Source: Paraburkholderia aromaticivorans
GTDB taxonomy: Bacteria; Pseudomonadota; Gammaproteobacteria; Burkholderiales; Burkholderiaceae
Reading direction: 5' to 3'
Assembly: GCF_012689525.1 (NCBI RefSeq)
Contig: NZ_CP051516.1
Span: 186,001-250,000 of the forward strand
DNA length: 64,000 nucleotides
Under the pieces are notes generated by a model that searched no databases, had not been told where the DNA came from, and saw nothing but the letters and a program-made list of their open reading frames with translations. A program made the position numbers and the translations under genes. Shown here one piece after another: positions 8,438 to 16,812 of this stretch; positions within the stretch are counted from its first letter, which is position 1; every line of letters starts with the position of its first letter.

Positions 8438-9355
8438 TTACAGCAGCGCGACGACTTCATCGAGCGACGGCGCATGCGCGCCGGCATGGCGGCAAGCGGC
8501 CGCGCCGGCGGCCAGCGCGAAGGCGAGGTGTTCCGGCCACGCCCGCTGCGGCGCGGTCATCAGGCTGAACAGCAAGCCGCCGATCGACGCATCACCCGCG
8601 CCGACCGTATCGACCACCTCAACGCGCGGCGGCCGTGCCTCGGTCACCATGGCGCCATCGATCAGCACGGCGGTCTCCGGTCCGCGCGTCACCAGCACGG
8701 TGGCGGCCGGATTCATGGCCCGCAACTGCGCGAGTGCGCCGGCTTCGTCGTCGGTCTTGAACAGCAGGCGCAAGTCCTCGTCCGATACCTTGATCAGATC
8801 GGCGAGCGCGGCCATTTTCCGCAAGGTGGGTTCGTAGCCGTGTTCCATCAGATTCCGGTAGTTCGGATCGAAACTGATCTTCACGCCTTGCGAACGCAAC
8901 TCGGCAGCCAAGGTGGCGAGCGTGTTGCCGATTGGCTGCCGCACGAGGCTGATGCAGCCGAAGTGCGCCCACTTCACCTGACTTATCCAGCCCGCTGGCA
9001 GTTGTGCCGGATCGAACGCCAGATCGGCGCTGTTCTCGCCCATGAAGAAGTACGCGGGCGGATGCGTCTGATGCACGATCGCCAGCAAGGGCGGCTGCTC
9101 CACGCGCTGCATGAAGCGCATGTCGAGCCCGGCCGCGACGCTCGCGTTCCACAACTCATCGGAGAAGTTATCGACGCCCAGCGAGCCTGCGCAAGCGGTA
9201 GGCAGGCCGAGCTGCGCCACGCAGCGCGCCACGTTCCAGCCGGCGCCGCCAGGACGCGAGAGCCATTGCGAGGCGCCGGTGCGGACGAGATCCGTGAGGA
9301 TGTCGCCGGCTGAGACGAAGAAGGGGAATTCGTGGTTCGCGCTGGGATTGCTCAT
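8438..9355 (-). CDS. PfkB-family sugar kinase (fructokinase-like)
   Basis: 305 residues. ATP-dependent phosphorylation of a sugar, probably fructose. Family marks: N-terminal FPFFVSAGDILTDLVRTG, the glycine-rich sugar site RPGGAGWNVARCVAQLG, FDPNYRNLM, VTRGPETAVLIDG and the C-terminal PfkB signature VDTVGAGDASIGGLLFSLM, whose GAGD aspartate is the catalytic base. The start ATG overlaps the stop of the epimerase gene upstream by four bases (ATGA), so translation is coupled. The context (LacI regulator, AGE isomerase, kinase) suggests a route from a 2-epimerisable aldose such as mannose to fructose and on to fructose-6-phosphate. No transporter is in the operon. Confidence 0.87.
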   Translation of the reverse strand: MSNPSANHEFPFFVSAGDILTDLVRTGASQWLSRPGGAGWNVARCVAQLGLPTACAGSLGVDNFSDELWNASVAAGLDMRFMQRVEQPPLLAIVHQTHPPAYFFMGENSADLAFDPAQLPAGWISQVKWAHFGCISLVRQPIGNTLATLAAELRSQGVKISFDPNYRNLMEHGYEPTLRKMAALADLIKVSDEDLRLLFKTDDEAGALAQLRAMNPAATVLVTRGPETAVLIDGAMVTEARPPRVEVVDTVGAGDASIGGLLFSLMTAPQRAWPEHLAFALAAGAAACRHAGAHAPSLDEVVALL

Positions 9356-10635
9356 TTTGTTTGCTCCGCGGATTCGGGCGCAGCGGCCGCCCCGTCGGGC
9401 AGCGCGTGGGCCAGTACTTCGTAGCACGCGCCCATGGTGTGATAGTCGGTCTTGCCGGCCGGACTCTTTTCGTCGCTGTATTTGCGGTTGTCGCACGTGA
9501 GGATGCGATACCACGCGCCATACTTGTGATCGACGAAATGCGCCCAGCTATAGCGCCAGATCTCGTCGTACCAGTCCCAGAAACGTTCGTTGCCGGTGCG
9601 CTTGCCGAGCAGCGCGGCCGTCGCGAAGGATTCTGCCTGGACCCAGAAATACTTGTCGTGGTCGCACACGGTGCCGTCGGGGCCGAAGCCGTAGTAGAGG
9701 CCGCCGTGGTCTTCGTCCCACGCGTGCGTCATGGCGGCGTCGAACAGTTCGATGGCGCGCGGCAGCAGCCACGGCAACGGACGGAAGCGCTCGAGAATCA
9801 GCAGCAGCTTCGCCCATTCTGTCTGATGCCCCGGCTGGAAACCCCACGGGCGGAAGATGTTCGAGCTGTCTTCCTCGTTGTAGTGCCAGTCGACCGACCA
9901 GTCCGCGTGAAAGTGTTCCCACACCAGACCTTGAGACAGCTTCGCCTGACGCAGCGTGATATTCGACGCCACCCGCTCCGCGCGATCCAGATAGACGAGA
10001 TGGCGGGTCGCTTCGTGCGCGGCGAGCAGCGCCTCGGTGGTGTGCATGTTCGCGTTTTGCCCACGGTACGAACTGACCCGCCAGTCGGGCGACGCTTCGT
10101 CGGCGTAGAGGCCTGCGGCGGCGTCCCAGAAACGATGTTCCATCAGCTCGAAGGTCGCGCCGATCATCGGTTTCGCTTCCTCGATACCGGCCATTGCCGC
10201 ATGCGAATAGGCGAGCAGGACGAACGCCAGACCGTAGCAGTGGCGCGTCGCATCGAGCGTGCGCTTCTTGCCGTCGTGCCATTCGAGTTCCCAGTCGTAG
10301 CCTTCGTGCTGCGCGTCCCAATGCGCTTCTCGCAGGAACTGCAAGCCGTGGCGCGCGTATTCGAGATGCTGCGGGTCGCCGGACTGGCGATACGCCATCG
10401 CGTAGTTGAAGACGTAGCGGCAACTGCTCACCAGATGCCGCGTGGTTTTGTCGTAGACCGAACCGTCGTCGCGGAAGAAATGGAAAAAGCCGCCGCTCGG
10501 GTCGAGCACGTTCGGCGCGTAAAAGCGCAGCGTGTCCTGCACATGCGAGAGCAGAAAATCGCGCGTGCGGAAGCTCTCGACGGGCGGCACGGTAGCGGCG
10601 CCGTTGGCGGGGTGAAGCGGATCGGATTGCGTCAT
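9352..10635 (-). CDS. AGE-family epimerase/isomerase (mannose isomerase-like)
   Basis: 427 residues, the usual size of N-acylglucosamine 2-epimerase family proteins with an (alpha/alpha)6 barrel. Recognisable blocks: GGFFHFFRDDGSVYD, HLVSSCRYVFNYAMAY, DATRHCYGLAFVLLAYSHA, QNANMHTTEALLAAHEAT, EDSSNIFRPWGFQPGHQTEWAKLLL and KTDYHTMGACYEVLAHAL, rich in the His and Arg residues that line the active site. Members without N-acetyl specificity isomerise mannose to fructose or cellobiose to Glc-Man. Next to a PfkB kinase, mannose/fructose isomerisation is the most likely role, an inference. Its ATG overlaps the regulator stop by four bases, and its own stop overlaps the kinase start likewise. Confidence 0.88.
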   Translation of the reverse strand: MTQSDPLHPANGAATVPPVESFRTRDFLLSHVQDTLRFYAPNVLDPSGGFFHFFRDDGSVYDKTTRHLVSSCRYVFNYAMAYRQSGDPQHLEYARHGLQFLREAHWDAQHEGYDWELEWHDGKKRTLDATRHCYGLAFVLLAYSHAAMAGIEEAKPMIGATFELMEHRFWDAAAGLYADEASPDWRVSSYRGQNANMHTTEALLAAHEATRHLVYLDRAERVASNITLRQAKLSQGLVWEHFHADWSVDWHYNEEDSSNIFRPWGFQPGHQTEWAKLLLILERFRPLPWLLPRAIELFDAAMTHAWDEDHGGLYYGFGPDGTVCDHDKYFWVQAESFATAALLGKRTGNERFWDWYDEIWRYSWAHFVDHKYGAWYRILTCDNRKYSDEKSPAGKTDYHTMGACYEVLAHALPDGAAAAPESAEQTK

Positions 10636-11618
10636 GGCGTTTTCACCAAAGTACTGGCACGGGCAATGAGATGGACGGGCAAACGGACTTCCAGTTCGGC
10701 AGGTGCGTCTTCGAGCAGCAGCTCGACGCCGCGCCGGCCGAGCGCTTCCTTGTCGACCGAGATGGTCGACAGCGGCGGCGTGGCATGGGCGGCGGCGGGA
10801 ATGTCGTCGAAACCGATGATGGCAATGTCCTCGGGCACGCGCAGTCCGCGTGCGAGGCACGCGCGCAGCGCGGCGAGCGCGGCGGCGTCGTTGTAGGCAA
10901 ACACGGCGTCGGGGCGCGGGCCCGGCGCGTCGAGCAATCGATGCATGGCACGCGCGGCGCCGCTGTCGGGGTCGAGGCCGGCGTCGATCGTCACTTCGAG
11001 CGACGGGTCGAACAGCAAGCCCGCCTCGAAGAACGCGCGCCGGTAGCCGAGCGCGCGCTGCGCGATGCTGAAGTGCGCGAGCGAGCCGCCGATGAACGCG
11101 ACGCGCTTGCGCTGCTGGTCGAACAGATGCCGCATGGCGAGCGTGGCGCCTGCGGCGTTGTCGAGATTCACCGAGCGCATGCCGGGCGCCCACAGGTCGA
11201 TCAGCACGAGCGGGCGCTGCATCGCCACCAGCGTGGTCAGCGTTTCGGGCTCGACGAAACCCGCGATCGCCACCGCGTCCGGCGCATGCAGGCGCAGCTG
11301 CTGGATCACGTCTTCGGTGGGGCCGGCGGTCAGCACGGACGGCACGATGCCGCGCTCGCGGCAGGCGTCTTCCACGCCGTGCAGCACGTGTGAAAAGAAC
11401 GGACTGACGGCGAAATTATTGTGCTGACGGTGCAGCAAAAAGGTGAGACGGCGGATGCGCGGGCGCAACTGGGCGGCGTCATAGCCGAGCTTGCGCGCCG
11501 CTTCGACGACGCGCTCGCGAGTGGCCTCGGAAAGGCCCGGCTGGTTCTTCAGTGCGCGTGAGACGGTGCCGATCGACACGCTGGCCGCGCGGGCGACGTC
11601 GCGGATGGTTGTGGCCAT
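10632..11618 (-). CDS. LacI-family transcriptional regulator of the sugar operon
   Basis: 328 residues. An N-terminal LacI helix-turn-helix with hinge (TTIRDVARAASVSIGTVSRA, then LKNQPGLSEATRERVVEAARKLGY) is followed by a periplasmic-binding-protein-like effector domain (VLIDLWAPGMRSVNLDNAAGA, RPDAVFAYNDAAALAALRACLARGLRVPEDIAIIGFDD, PPLSTISVDKEALGRRGVELLLED). It is the first gene of a tightly overlapping operon with an AGE epimerase and a PfkB kinase, so it probably senses the sugar and controls its own operon. Two similar operator-like sites lie upstream, at 11671 and 11761. Confidence 0.92.
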   Translation of the reverse strand: MATTIRDVARAASVSIGTVSRALKNQPGLSEATRERVVEAARKLGYDAAQLRPRIRRLTFLLHRQHNNFAVSPFFSHVLHGVEDACRERGIVPSVLTAGPTEDVIQQLRLHAPDAVAIAGFVEPETLTTLVAMQRPLVLIDLWAPGMRSVNLDNAAGATLAMRHLFDQQRKRVAFIGGSLAHFSIAQRALGYRRAFFEAGLLFDPSLEVTIDAGLDPDSGAARAMHRLLDAPGPRPDAVFAYNDAAALAALRACLARGLRVPEDIAIIGFDDIPAAAHATPPLSTISVDKEALGRRGVELLLEDAPAELEVRLPVHLIARASTLVKTP

Positions 11619-11670
11619 CGAATCAGGCGGATGCGCAAGGGCGGCCGCACGGTGTTTGGGTTCGGGCGAT

Positions 11671-11693
11671 TGTATAGTAAAACAGCCCTAAAA
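11671..11693 (-). promoter_or_regulatory. Operator-like site 1 upstream of the LacI operon
   Basis: On the plus strand it begins TGTATAGTAAAACAG and continues with CCCTAAAA. It shares TGT-TAGTAAAA and a downstream CTAAA block with site 2, exactly 90 bp away. It is the less symmetrical of the two. It lies 53 bases before the regulator start, where the promoter is expected. LacI-type autoregulation is inferred. Confidence 0.35.
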
Positions 11694-11760
11694 CCGCCCG
11701 AAAAACACTCGCTCGACACCGGGAAATACCCGTAGGCGCTGGAGTTGGCCTGAAATATGC

Positions 11761-11783
11761 TGTTTAGTAAAATGAGCTAAACA
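11761..11783 (-). promoter_or_regulatory. Operator-like site 2 (inverted repeat) upstream of the LacI operon
   Basis: A perfect 7-bp inverted repeat, TGTTTAG and CTAAACA, spaced by nine bases. It shares TGT-TAGTAAAA with site 1, which starts 90 bp nearer the gene. Two operators at whole helical-turn spacing would allow looping by a tetrameric LacI protein. This is inference. Confidence 0.4.
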
Positions 11784-11814
11784 ATGTCCGATACCGACTC
11801 TGGGCGCCGCGCCT

Positions 11815-13665
11815 TCACTCCAGCGCGACGTGAGCGGCTTCGGCCTGTCCGCGCAACAAGGCCACGCTTTCGTCGGCATCGATCAGCACGAAACCGCTCG
11901 CCTCGTGCTTCGCGCGCCGCTTGGCCAGTGCCGCGACGGACGCAATTTCCTCGCTGCTATAGAGCGACGGGCCGCCGGCCGGCTCGACGCGCACGCAGCC
12001 GATCGCCATCGTCACGAAACCGAAAAAGGTCGGATTGCCGCGCCGGTCCTCACCGTGGATGCCGCCGGCGAGCCGGTCGGTCGGCGCATAAAAGCGCTGC
12101 GCGCCCTCGTTGAACACGTGGATCGCGCGCAGCACGCGCTCGCGCCAGTCGTCGCTCTGGAACAGGATCAGGAAGTCGTCGCCGCCCACGTGGCCGAGAA
12201 AGTCGCGGGTGGGGTCGCATACGTCGGCGAGTACGACGGCGGCGAATTTCAGTACTTCGTCGCCTTGCCAGTAGCCGTACTGGTCGTTGAACGGCTTGAA
12301 GTGGTTCAGGTCGACATAGCACGCGTAGAAGCCGGCGTCGTTGCCGAGCAGGCGGGCAATGTGCGAACTGATCGGGATGTTGCCCGGCAGGAAGGTCAGC
12401 GGGTTCGCGTAGCGCGCCGCTTCGATGCGCACCTCGGTCACTGCGCGCACGAGCTTCTCGCCGGTGCCCAGGCCGACGTATTTGCCGTTGTCGGTGATGA
12501 CGAAGCCGTCGGCGAGATAACGCTGATCGTCGCTTGCGAGGAGCTTGGCCATCTGCTCGACGGTCATCGATTTCTCGATGATGACCGGCGACGCATTGGC
12601 GAACAGCAGGCAAGGGCGCTTGCCGAATAGCTCGCGGTGATACGGCAGCGCGTAGCGGTCCATGAAGCTGCGGCGGTTGATCAGCGCAACCGGCTCGTCC
12701 TGTTCGACCACCGCGACCGCGTGCAGGTCGGGCAGACGGTTGAATAGTTCGAGCACGTCGTTGTTGGTTGCGTGGCGCGGCAGCGCGGGCGCGTGCACCA
12801 GCATCTTTTCCGATGCCATGCCGCCGGAAGGTGACGCGCTGCTCACCGTGCGCGTGGTCTCGGGGAACACGGCGATGTGGCCGGCGCGCAGTGCGTCGCG
12901 GGCGTCGTCGGTCACCTTGCGGGCCGGCTGCGCGTGCGGACGGCCGAAGAAAAAGCCCTGCCCGCAGCCGATCCCCATGTCGCGCACCACGATCAGATCC
13001 GCTTCGTTTTCGATGCCCTCCGCGACGAGCCGCGCACCGCTCGCGCTGGCGAAGTGCTGCATCGCGCGCACGGCCTCGAACTTGAGCGGGTCGCAGGCAA
13101 TGTCGTGAACGAAGAAGCGGTCGATCTTCACGACGTCCGGTTGCAGACGCACCCACAGGCTCATGCTGGCGTTCGCGGTGCCGTAGTCGTCGAGCGCGAA
13201 TTGCGCGCCGGTTGTGCGCAGTGTCGTGATCACCGGCAGGAAACTGCCCACATCCAGAATCGTGCTTTGCTCGGTCAACTCGACCACGATCCGTTGCGGG
13301 TCGACGCCGCGATGACGCAGCAGCGCGAGCGTGTCGTCGCGCGCCTCGGCCAACTGGCGCATCGCGCCCGCGCTGAAATTCAGAAACAGCTTGCCGTCGA
13401 AGTCGAGCTGCGCGAACGCTTCGATGCAGGTACGCGCGGCGGCGCGTTCGAGCTCGATCGTGCAGCCCTCGGCAAGCGCTCGCGAAAACAGGGCGAACGG
13501 CGCTTCGAGCGGCGTCCCGGCCGGGCCGCGGATCAGACCTTCATAGCCGAGGATCGCGCCGTCTTCGAAATCGATGATCGGCTGGAACACGGCGGACAGC
13601 TCACGCCGGGCGATCAACTCCTCGATGCGCGGCGCGGCGGATCGGGAGGGCGAGCGAGGTTGCAT
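11815..13665 (-). CDS. EAL-CBS-GGDEF signalling protein
   Basis: 616 residues without membrane helices. Residues about 20-245 form an EAL domain with signature EGLIR and intact key residues: E42, N96 (FLNFS), E129 (VELTE), D159-D160 (LDDYGTANAS), K180 (VKIDR) and E216 (AEGIEN). Residues about 293-425 look like a pair of CBS modules (HAVAVVEQDEPVALINRR, YLADGFVITDNGKYVGLGTG), which usually bind adenine nucleotides. Residues about 445-600 form a GGDEF domain with signature GGDDF (494-498), a variant that can still be active. The expected RxxD inhibitory site is not seen. It therefore predicts c-di-GMP hydrolysis and possibly synthesis, tuned by a nucleotide. The second EAL protein of the window shares the EGL variant. 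Confidence 0.88.
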   Translation of the reverse strand: MQPRSPSRSAAPRIEELIARRELSAVFQPIIDFEDGAILGYEGLIRGPAGTPLEAPFALFSRALAEGCTIELERAAARTCIEAFAQLDFDGKLFLNFSAGAMRQLAEARDDTLALLRHRGVDPQRIVVELTEQSTILDVGSFLPVITTLRTTGAQFALDDYGTANASMSLWVRLQPDVVKIDRFFVHDIACDPLKFEAVRAMQHFASASGARLVAEGIENEADLIVVRDMGIGCGQGFFFGRPHAQPARKVTDDARDALRAGHIAVFPETTRTVSSASPSGGMASEKMLVHAPALPRHATNNDVLELFNRLPDLHAVAVVEQDEPVALINRRSFMDRYALPYHRELFGKRPCLLFANASPVIIEKSMTVEQMAKLLASDDQRYLADGFVITDNGKYVGLGTGEKLVRAVTEVRIEAARYANPLTFLPGNIPISSHIARLLGNDAGFYACYVDLNHFKPFNDQYGYWQGDEVLKFAAVVLADVCDPTRDFLGHVGGDDFLILFQSDDWRERVLRAIHVFNEGAQRFYAPTDRLAGGIHGEDRRGNPTFFGFVTMAIGCVRVEPAGGPSLYSSEEIASVAALAKRRAKHEASGFVLIDADESVALLRGQAEAAHVALE

Positions 13666-13947
13666 GGCAGGTAGGCGTAGCGTTCGACCTTCGGCTTATC
13701 GGCCGGGCTTGCCTGGAGTTAAGTGAAATTTTAATGAACCGTTGCACCAGGGTGGTGCGGTGGCTGGTTCGGTCGAGTCATTCTGAAGGCCGGTTCCGCG
13801 TTGCCAGGAATCGGCCTATGCCATCCGGCCGAGGCGACAGCGGCGGCGTTTGCGCGTGAAATAACAAAAAAGCCGCGCGAGGCGGCTTTCTTCAAATGAC
13901 GCTCAGGGAGGGCGCTTATGAATGTCCTGTTTGCATTGCGCGCGTAT
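13666..13947. other. Intergenic region, EAL-CBS-GGDEF promoter side
   Basis: Apart from the terminator at 13866-13890 it holds the presumed promoter of the EAL-CBS-GGDEF gene. No other gene or operator is apparent. Confidence 0.5.
13866..13890 (-). terminator. Intrinsic terminator of the BASS transporter gene
   Basis: An 8-bp stem AAAGCCGC/GCGGCTTT (13869-13876 and 13882-13889) has a 5-nt loop. On the minus strand it runs into a T tract, given by the A run at 13866-13871. It lies 58 bases beyond the stop of the transporter gene. Confidence 0.8.
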
Positions 13948-14976
13948 TCACCGGCGCGCGACGGCGGCGGCGGTCCGCTCGCGCGAGGCGGCGAGGTTCT
14001 CGCCGCTGGTGTCGCGCGCGCCCCAGCGTTGCGCGAGCGCGGCGCACACCATCAACTGGATCTGGTGGAACAGCATCAGCGGCAAGACGACGGCGCCGAC
14101 CGCATGCGAGGCGAAGATCACCTTGGCCATCGGCACGCCGGCGGCGAGACTCTTCTTCGACCCGCAGAAAATAATGGTGATCTGGTCCGCACGGCTAAAG
14201 CCGAGCCGTTTGCTGACGAAAATCGTCACGGCCAGGGCCAGCGCGAGCAGCACGACGCACAGCAGCAGCAGGCCACCGAGCGCGGAGAGCGGAATCTGAT
14301 GCCACAGGCCTTCGTTGACGGCCTCGCTGAACGCGCCGTACACCACCAGCAGGATCGACCCCTGGTCGACGAACTTGAGCACGCCGCGATTGCGCTCGAT
14401 CCATTTGCCGATCAACGGGCGCAGCAACTGCCCGGCCACAAACGGCACCAGCAGTTGCAGCACGATGTTGCCTACCGTATGCCACGGCGAAGCGCCGCTG
14501 CCGGCCGCCTGATTGGTGATGACGAGGCTGACGAGCGCGGGTGTGATGAAGATGCCGAGCAGGCTCGAGGCCGACGCGCTGCATACGGCAGCCGGCACGT
14601 TGCCTTTGGCAATGGACGTGAACGCGATCGACGACTGAACCGTAGACGGCAGCGTGCAGAGGAAGAGGACCCCCGCATAGAGCGCCGGCGTGACAAGTGG
14701 CGAAAGGAGCGGTTTAAGCGCGAGGCCGAGCAGCGGAAAGAGCGCGAACGTGCTCAGCAGCACTACAAGATGCAGCCGCCAATGCGTCGCGCCCGCAATA
14801 ATCGCTTCGCGTGAGAGCTTGGCGCCATGAAGGAAAAACAGCAGGCCGACTGCCACGTTCGTCACCCAGTTGAACCCGACGCCGGCCTGCCCATGAACCG
14901 GCAGCAAGCTGGCAAAGATCACGGTGCCGACGAGGCACAGGGTGAAGTTGTCGGGAAGCAGTTTCGGGCGAGCCAT
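13948..14976 (-). CDS. Bile acid:sodium symporter family (BASS/YfeH-type) membrane transporter
   Basis: 342 residues with about ten predicted membrane helices (for example NFTLCLVGTVIFASLLPV, VAVGLLFFLHGAKL, HLVVLLSTFALFPLLGLAL, LLLLCVVLLALALAVTIFV). Motifs of the SBF-like family are present: FNWVTNVAVGLLFFLHGAKLS, FLCTLPSTVQSSIAFTSIAKGN and IIFCGSKKSLAAGVPMAKVIF. These proteins are inner-membrane secondary transporters of organic anions, and the substrate of this subtype is not known. No Shine-Dalgarno is clear before ATG 14976. The gene stands alone and ends at the hairpin near 13880. Confidence 0.87.
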   Translation of the reverse strand: MARPKLLPDNFTLCLVGTVIFASLLPVHGQAGVGFNWVTNVAVGLLFFLHGAKLSREAIIAGATHWRLHLVVLLSTFALFPLLGLALKPLLSPLVTPALYAGVLFLCTLPSTVQSSIAFTSIAKGNVPAAVCSASASSLLGIFITPALVSLVITNQAAGSGASPWHTVGNIVLQLLVPFVAGQLLRPLIGKWIERNRGVLKFVDQGSILLVVYGAFSEAVNEGLWHQIPLSALGGLLLLCVVLLALALAVTIFVSKRLGFSRADQITIIFCGSKKSLAAGVPMAKVIFASHAVGAVVLPLMLFHQIQLMVCAALAQRWGARDTSGENLAASRERTAAAVARR

Positions 14977-15055
14977 GTCGGAATCTCGATTCGGTGACGC
15001 GGAAAAGCGCGCGGGACACGCGCGTGAAGCCGCCGTCCCAGCCTATGGGAAGCCG

Positions 15056-15253
15056 CTATTGTTGTTGATTTTCAATTGAATATGCAAATTCATTTGCCGA
15101 ATCGATTAATGAGGGTTGTGCATCAAAAGGCGCGTTCTGGAAAATTTCGGCCAGCGCCATGATCCACGTTTCAGTATTGGCGACGTGATCTGTTTGGTCC
15201 ATGCAGTTTTGACAATTGAGGGTGAAAATGCACCCGCGATTCGTCATACACAA
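15056..15253 (-). CDS. Possible small protein (65 aa), unsupported start
   Basis: An open frame of 65 residues (MCMTNRGCIFTLNCQNCMDQ...EFAYSIENQQQ) lies in a stretch clearly lower in GC than its neighbours. The composition, with many Asn, Gln and Ile and four Cys in the first 17 residues, is unlike the antisense shadows elsewhere, so it may be real. The start is uncertain: ATG codons at 15253, 15247 and later ones lack a good ribosome-binding site. No function is recognisable. Confidence 0.3.
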   Translation of the reverse strand: MCMTNRGCIFTLNCQNCMDQTDHVANTETWIMALAEIFQNAPFDAQPSLIDSANEFAYSIENQQQ

Positions 15254-15541
15254 GAGTTCGTAAACGGTCTCTCCAAGTCATTGAAAGCAAGTGGCTTCAG
15301 GGTTTTCACGCAAGGGCCCTGTCGCAGAAAAACGTCGCAGTAACAAGGTGTTACATCCGCGTCCGAGGCCTAACACTTTTTGGCTCGACACCCTTTGCCG
15401 GCACCCATAAATTACGGTTCAAAGGCCGTCGGGATGCCCCGCGCCGCGATCTCGTCGCTGCGCCCGTGCCAGTCCCAAAACAAGTCCGTCGCAGCTCGAA
15501 CGGTGGGCTTCAGGCAAGTCTTCGGGCATGAGAGTCACTGG

Positions 15542-16087
15542 GTGGACGGGTTGTCGAGAACGAGGCATTGGGCGTTGGGCGCGGTCATCGCTGCGCTGTG
15601 CTCGTTCGCCTATGCGAAAGCGCCAGGCGTGCCGCACGGCGGCGGTGGCGGCTATTCGCATGCCGCTGCGAATCACGCCGTGCGCGGCGACATGCATAAC
15701 GGTGGCCGCGACTACGGCGGCGCCGCGGCAGCGCCGGCGCGCAATACGATGGCTGATCACAACGCGCGTCTGCCGCGTGGCGGAGCAAACTTCGCGGGTG
15801 CAACTTACGCCGACGGCTTCGACGTCTACAAGCCGGGCGTGCGCCGTGTCGCCGGACCGGCCGGATACGCCGGCGACAGCCGCGGCAGCATGCAGTACGC
15901 CGGCGCCATCACCCCGGTTAGTGCCGAGTCTCATACGGTTCCCCGGCCACCGGCCAATGCGCCGGTTCGCGCCGGTTCGATTCGCGCCGACGTCGCCCGC
16001 TACAACGAAGAACGCGGCTCGCCGCGCGCCATGCAGCGCCAGTCCGACGATCCGCGTCAATCGGAAGGCTCGCCTTACCGGAACTAG
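15542..16087 (+). CDS. Exported Ala/Gly-rich hypothetical protein
   Basis: 181 residues if read from GTG 15542. That start places a signal peptide directly at the N-terminus (RTRHWALGAVIAALCSFAYA, cleavage probably after AYA). The mature part is glycine, alanine and arginine rich (HGGGGGYSHAAANHAVRGDM, NGGRDYGGAAAAPARN) and ends in an Arg/Gln/Ser-rich tail, looking disordered. It has no enzymatic motif. In-frame upstream starts (TTG 15380, ATG 15434) would bury the signal sequence about 54 residues in. The function is unknown and the start is moderately certain. Confidence 0.55.
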   Translation: MDGLSRTRHWALGAVIAALCSFAYAKAPGVPHGGGGGYSHAAANHAVRGDMHNGGRDYGGAAAAPARNTMADHNARLPRGGANFAGATYADGFDVYKPGVRRVAGPAGYAGDSRGSMQYAGAITPVSAESHTVPRPPANAPVRAGSIRADVARYNEERGSPRAMQRQSDDPRQSEGSPYRN

Positions 16088-16812
16088 GCGTTCGCGCTGC
16101 GTGCGCCGTGCGTTGCGTTGGTTGCGTGAGCGACCAGTGTTTGCCTTTTAGGCTGCGCACGCACACATCTACTTCTGTCTCCCTTCTCCCTTCTCTGAGT
16201 TCGACATGCCGCTTCGACATTGTTCGAATGCTGGCCATTGCGTATCTGACTCCGCCTTCACGCACACTTCATCCCGAACCGGATGCGAGGCGTCTCTGCC
16301 CATTTTTCGTCCTCCCAAATTCTCACCGCTTCGCCCCGCCGCACCACTTCGTCTGCCTTTCAAACCGCTTGACAGCGGACTTCCGCCTCGCCTTCACCCC
16401 TAAAGCCCGCGGTCAATGTGACGTTTCGACGCCACACTTTTTTGAAAACACTCGGCAGCACACCCTCTCCCATCGTCAAATTTGGTCGTTTCTGCCGCGG
16501 TGCGTCATCCGCGTGTCATCTGAGGCGTTATCAACCCGTCGGCCGCAAGGTGAGCAACGCTTTGCGCGGTGCGGCAAATCTTGCGGCGGCACGGCGAGCG
16601 TGCTGTCGGCCGAGGCTTTATCAGGCCGATAAGCGACAAAACTAATCAGACCGATATACCGGCAATAACCAACGATATTTTTGTTCATAAAAATGGTCCG
16701 CAAAGATGGTCCCGCCCAGATTGGCTCGATGATCGAACGGACAACAACAATGATTCGCGCGAGCTCCCCCTTTCGCACAGCCACACCCTTTTTGACAAAG
16801 ACAGGAGAACCC
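16088..16812. other. Long intergenic region upstream of porin gene
   Basis: 725 bases without a convincing gene. The open frames here have Ser/Arg/Pro-rich translations, no ribosome-binding site and no family resemblance. The last 200 bases are AT-richer (around 16640-16800) and probably carry the porin promoter and a long 5' leader. No terminator or clear inverted repeat was found. Confidence 0.5.

Noticed and set aside
15348..15381. Hairpin GTGTTA/TAACAC followed by TTTTT
   Set aside because: Only six base pairs with a 17-nt loop; no plus-strand gene ends before it. Too weak to call a terminator.
16108..16632. 174-codon frame upstream of the porin
   Set aside because: Composition Ser/Arg/Pro/Cys rich, no ribosome-binding site, no family resemblance; it ends near the AT-rich porin leader.
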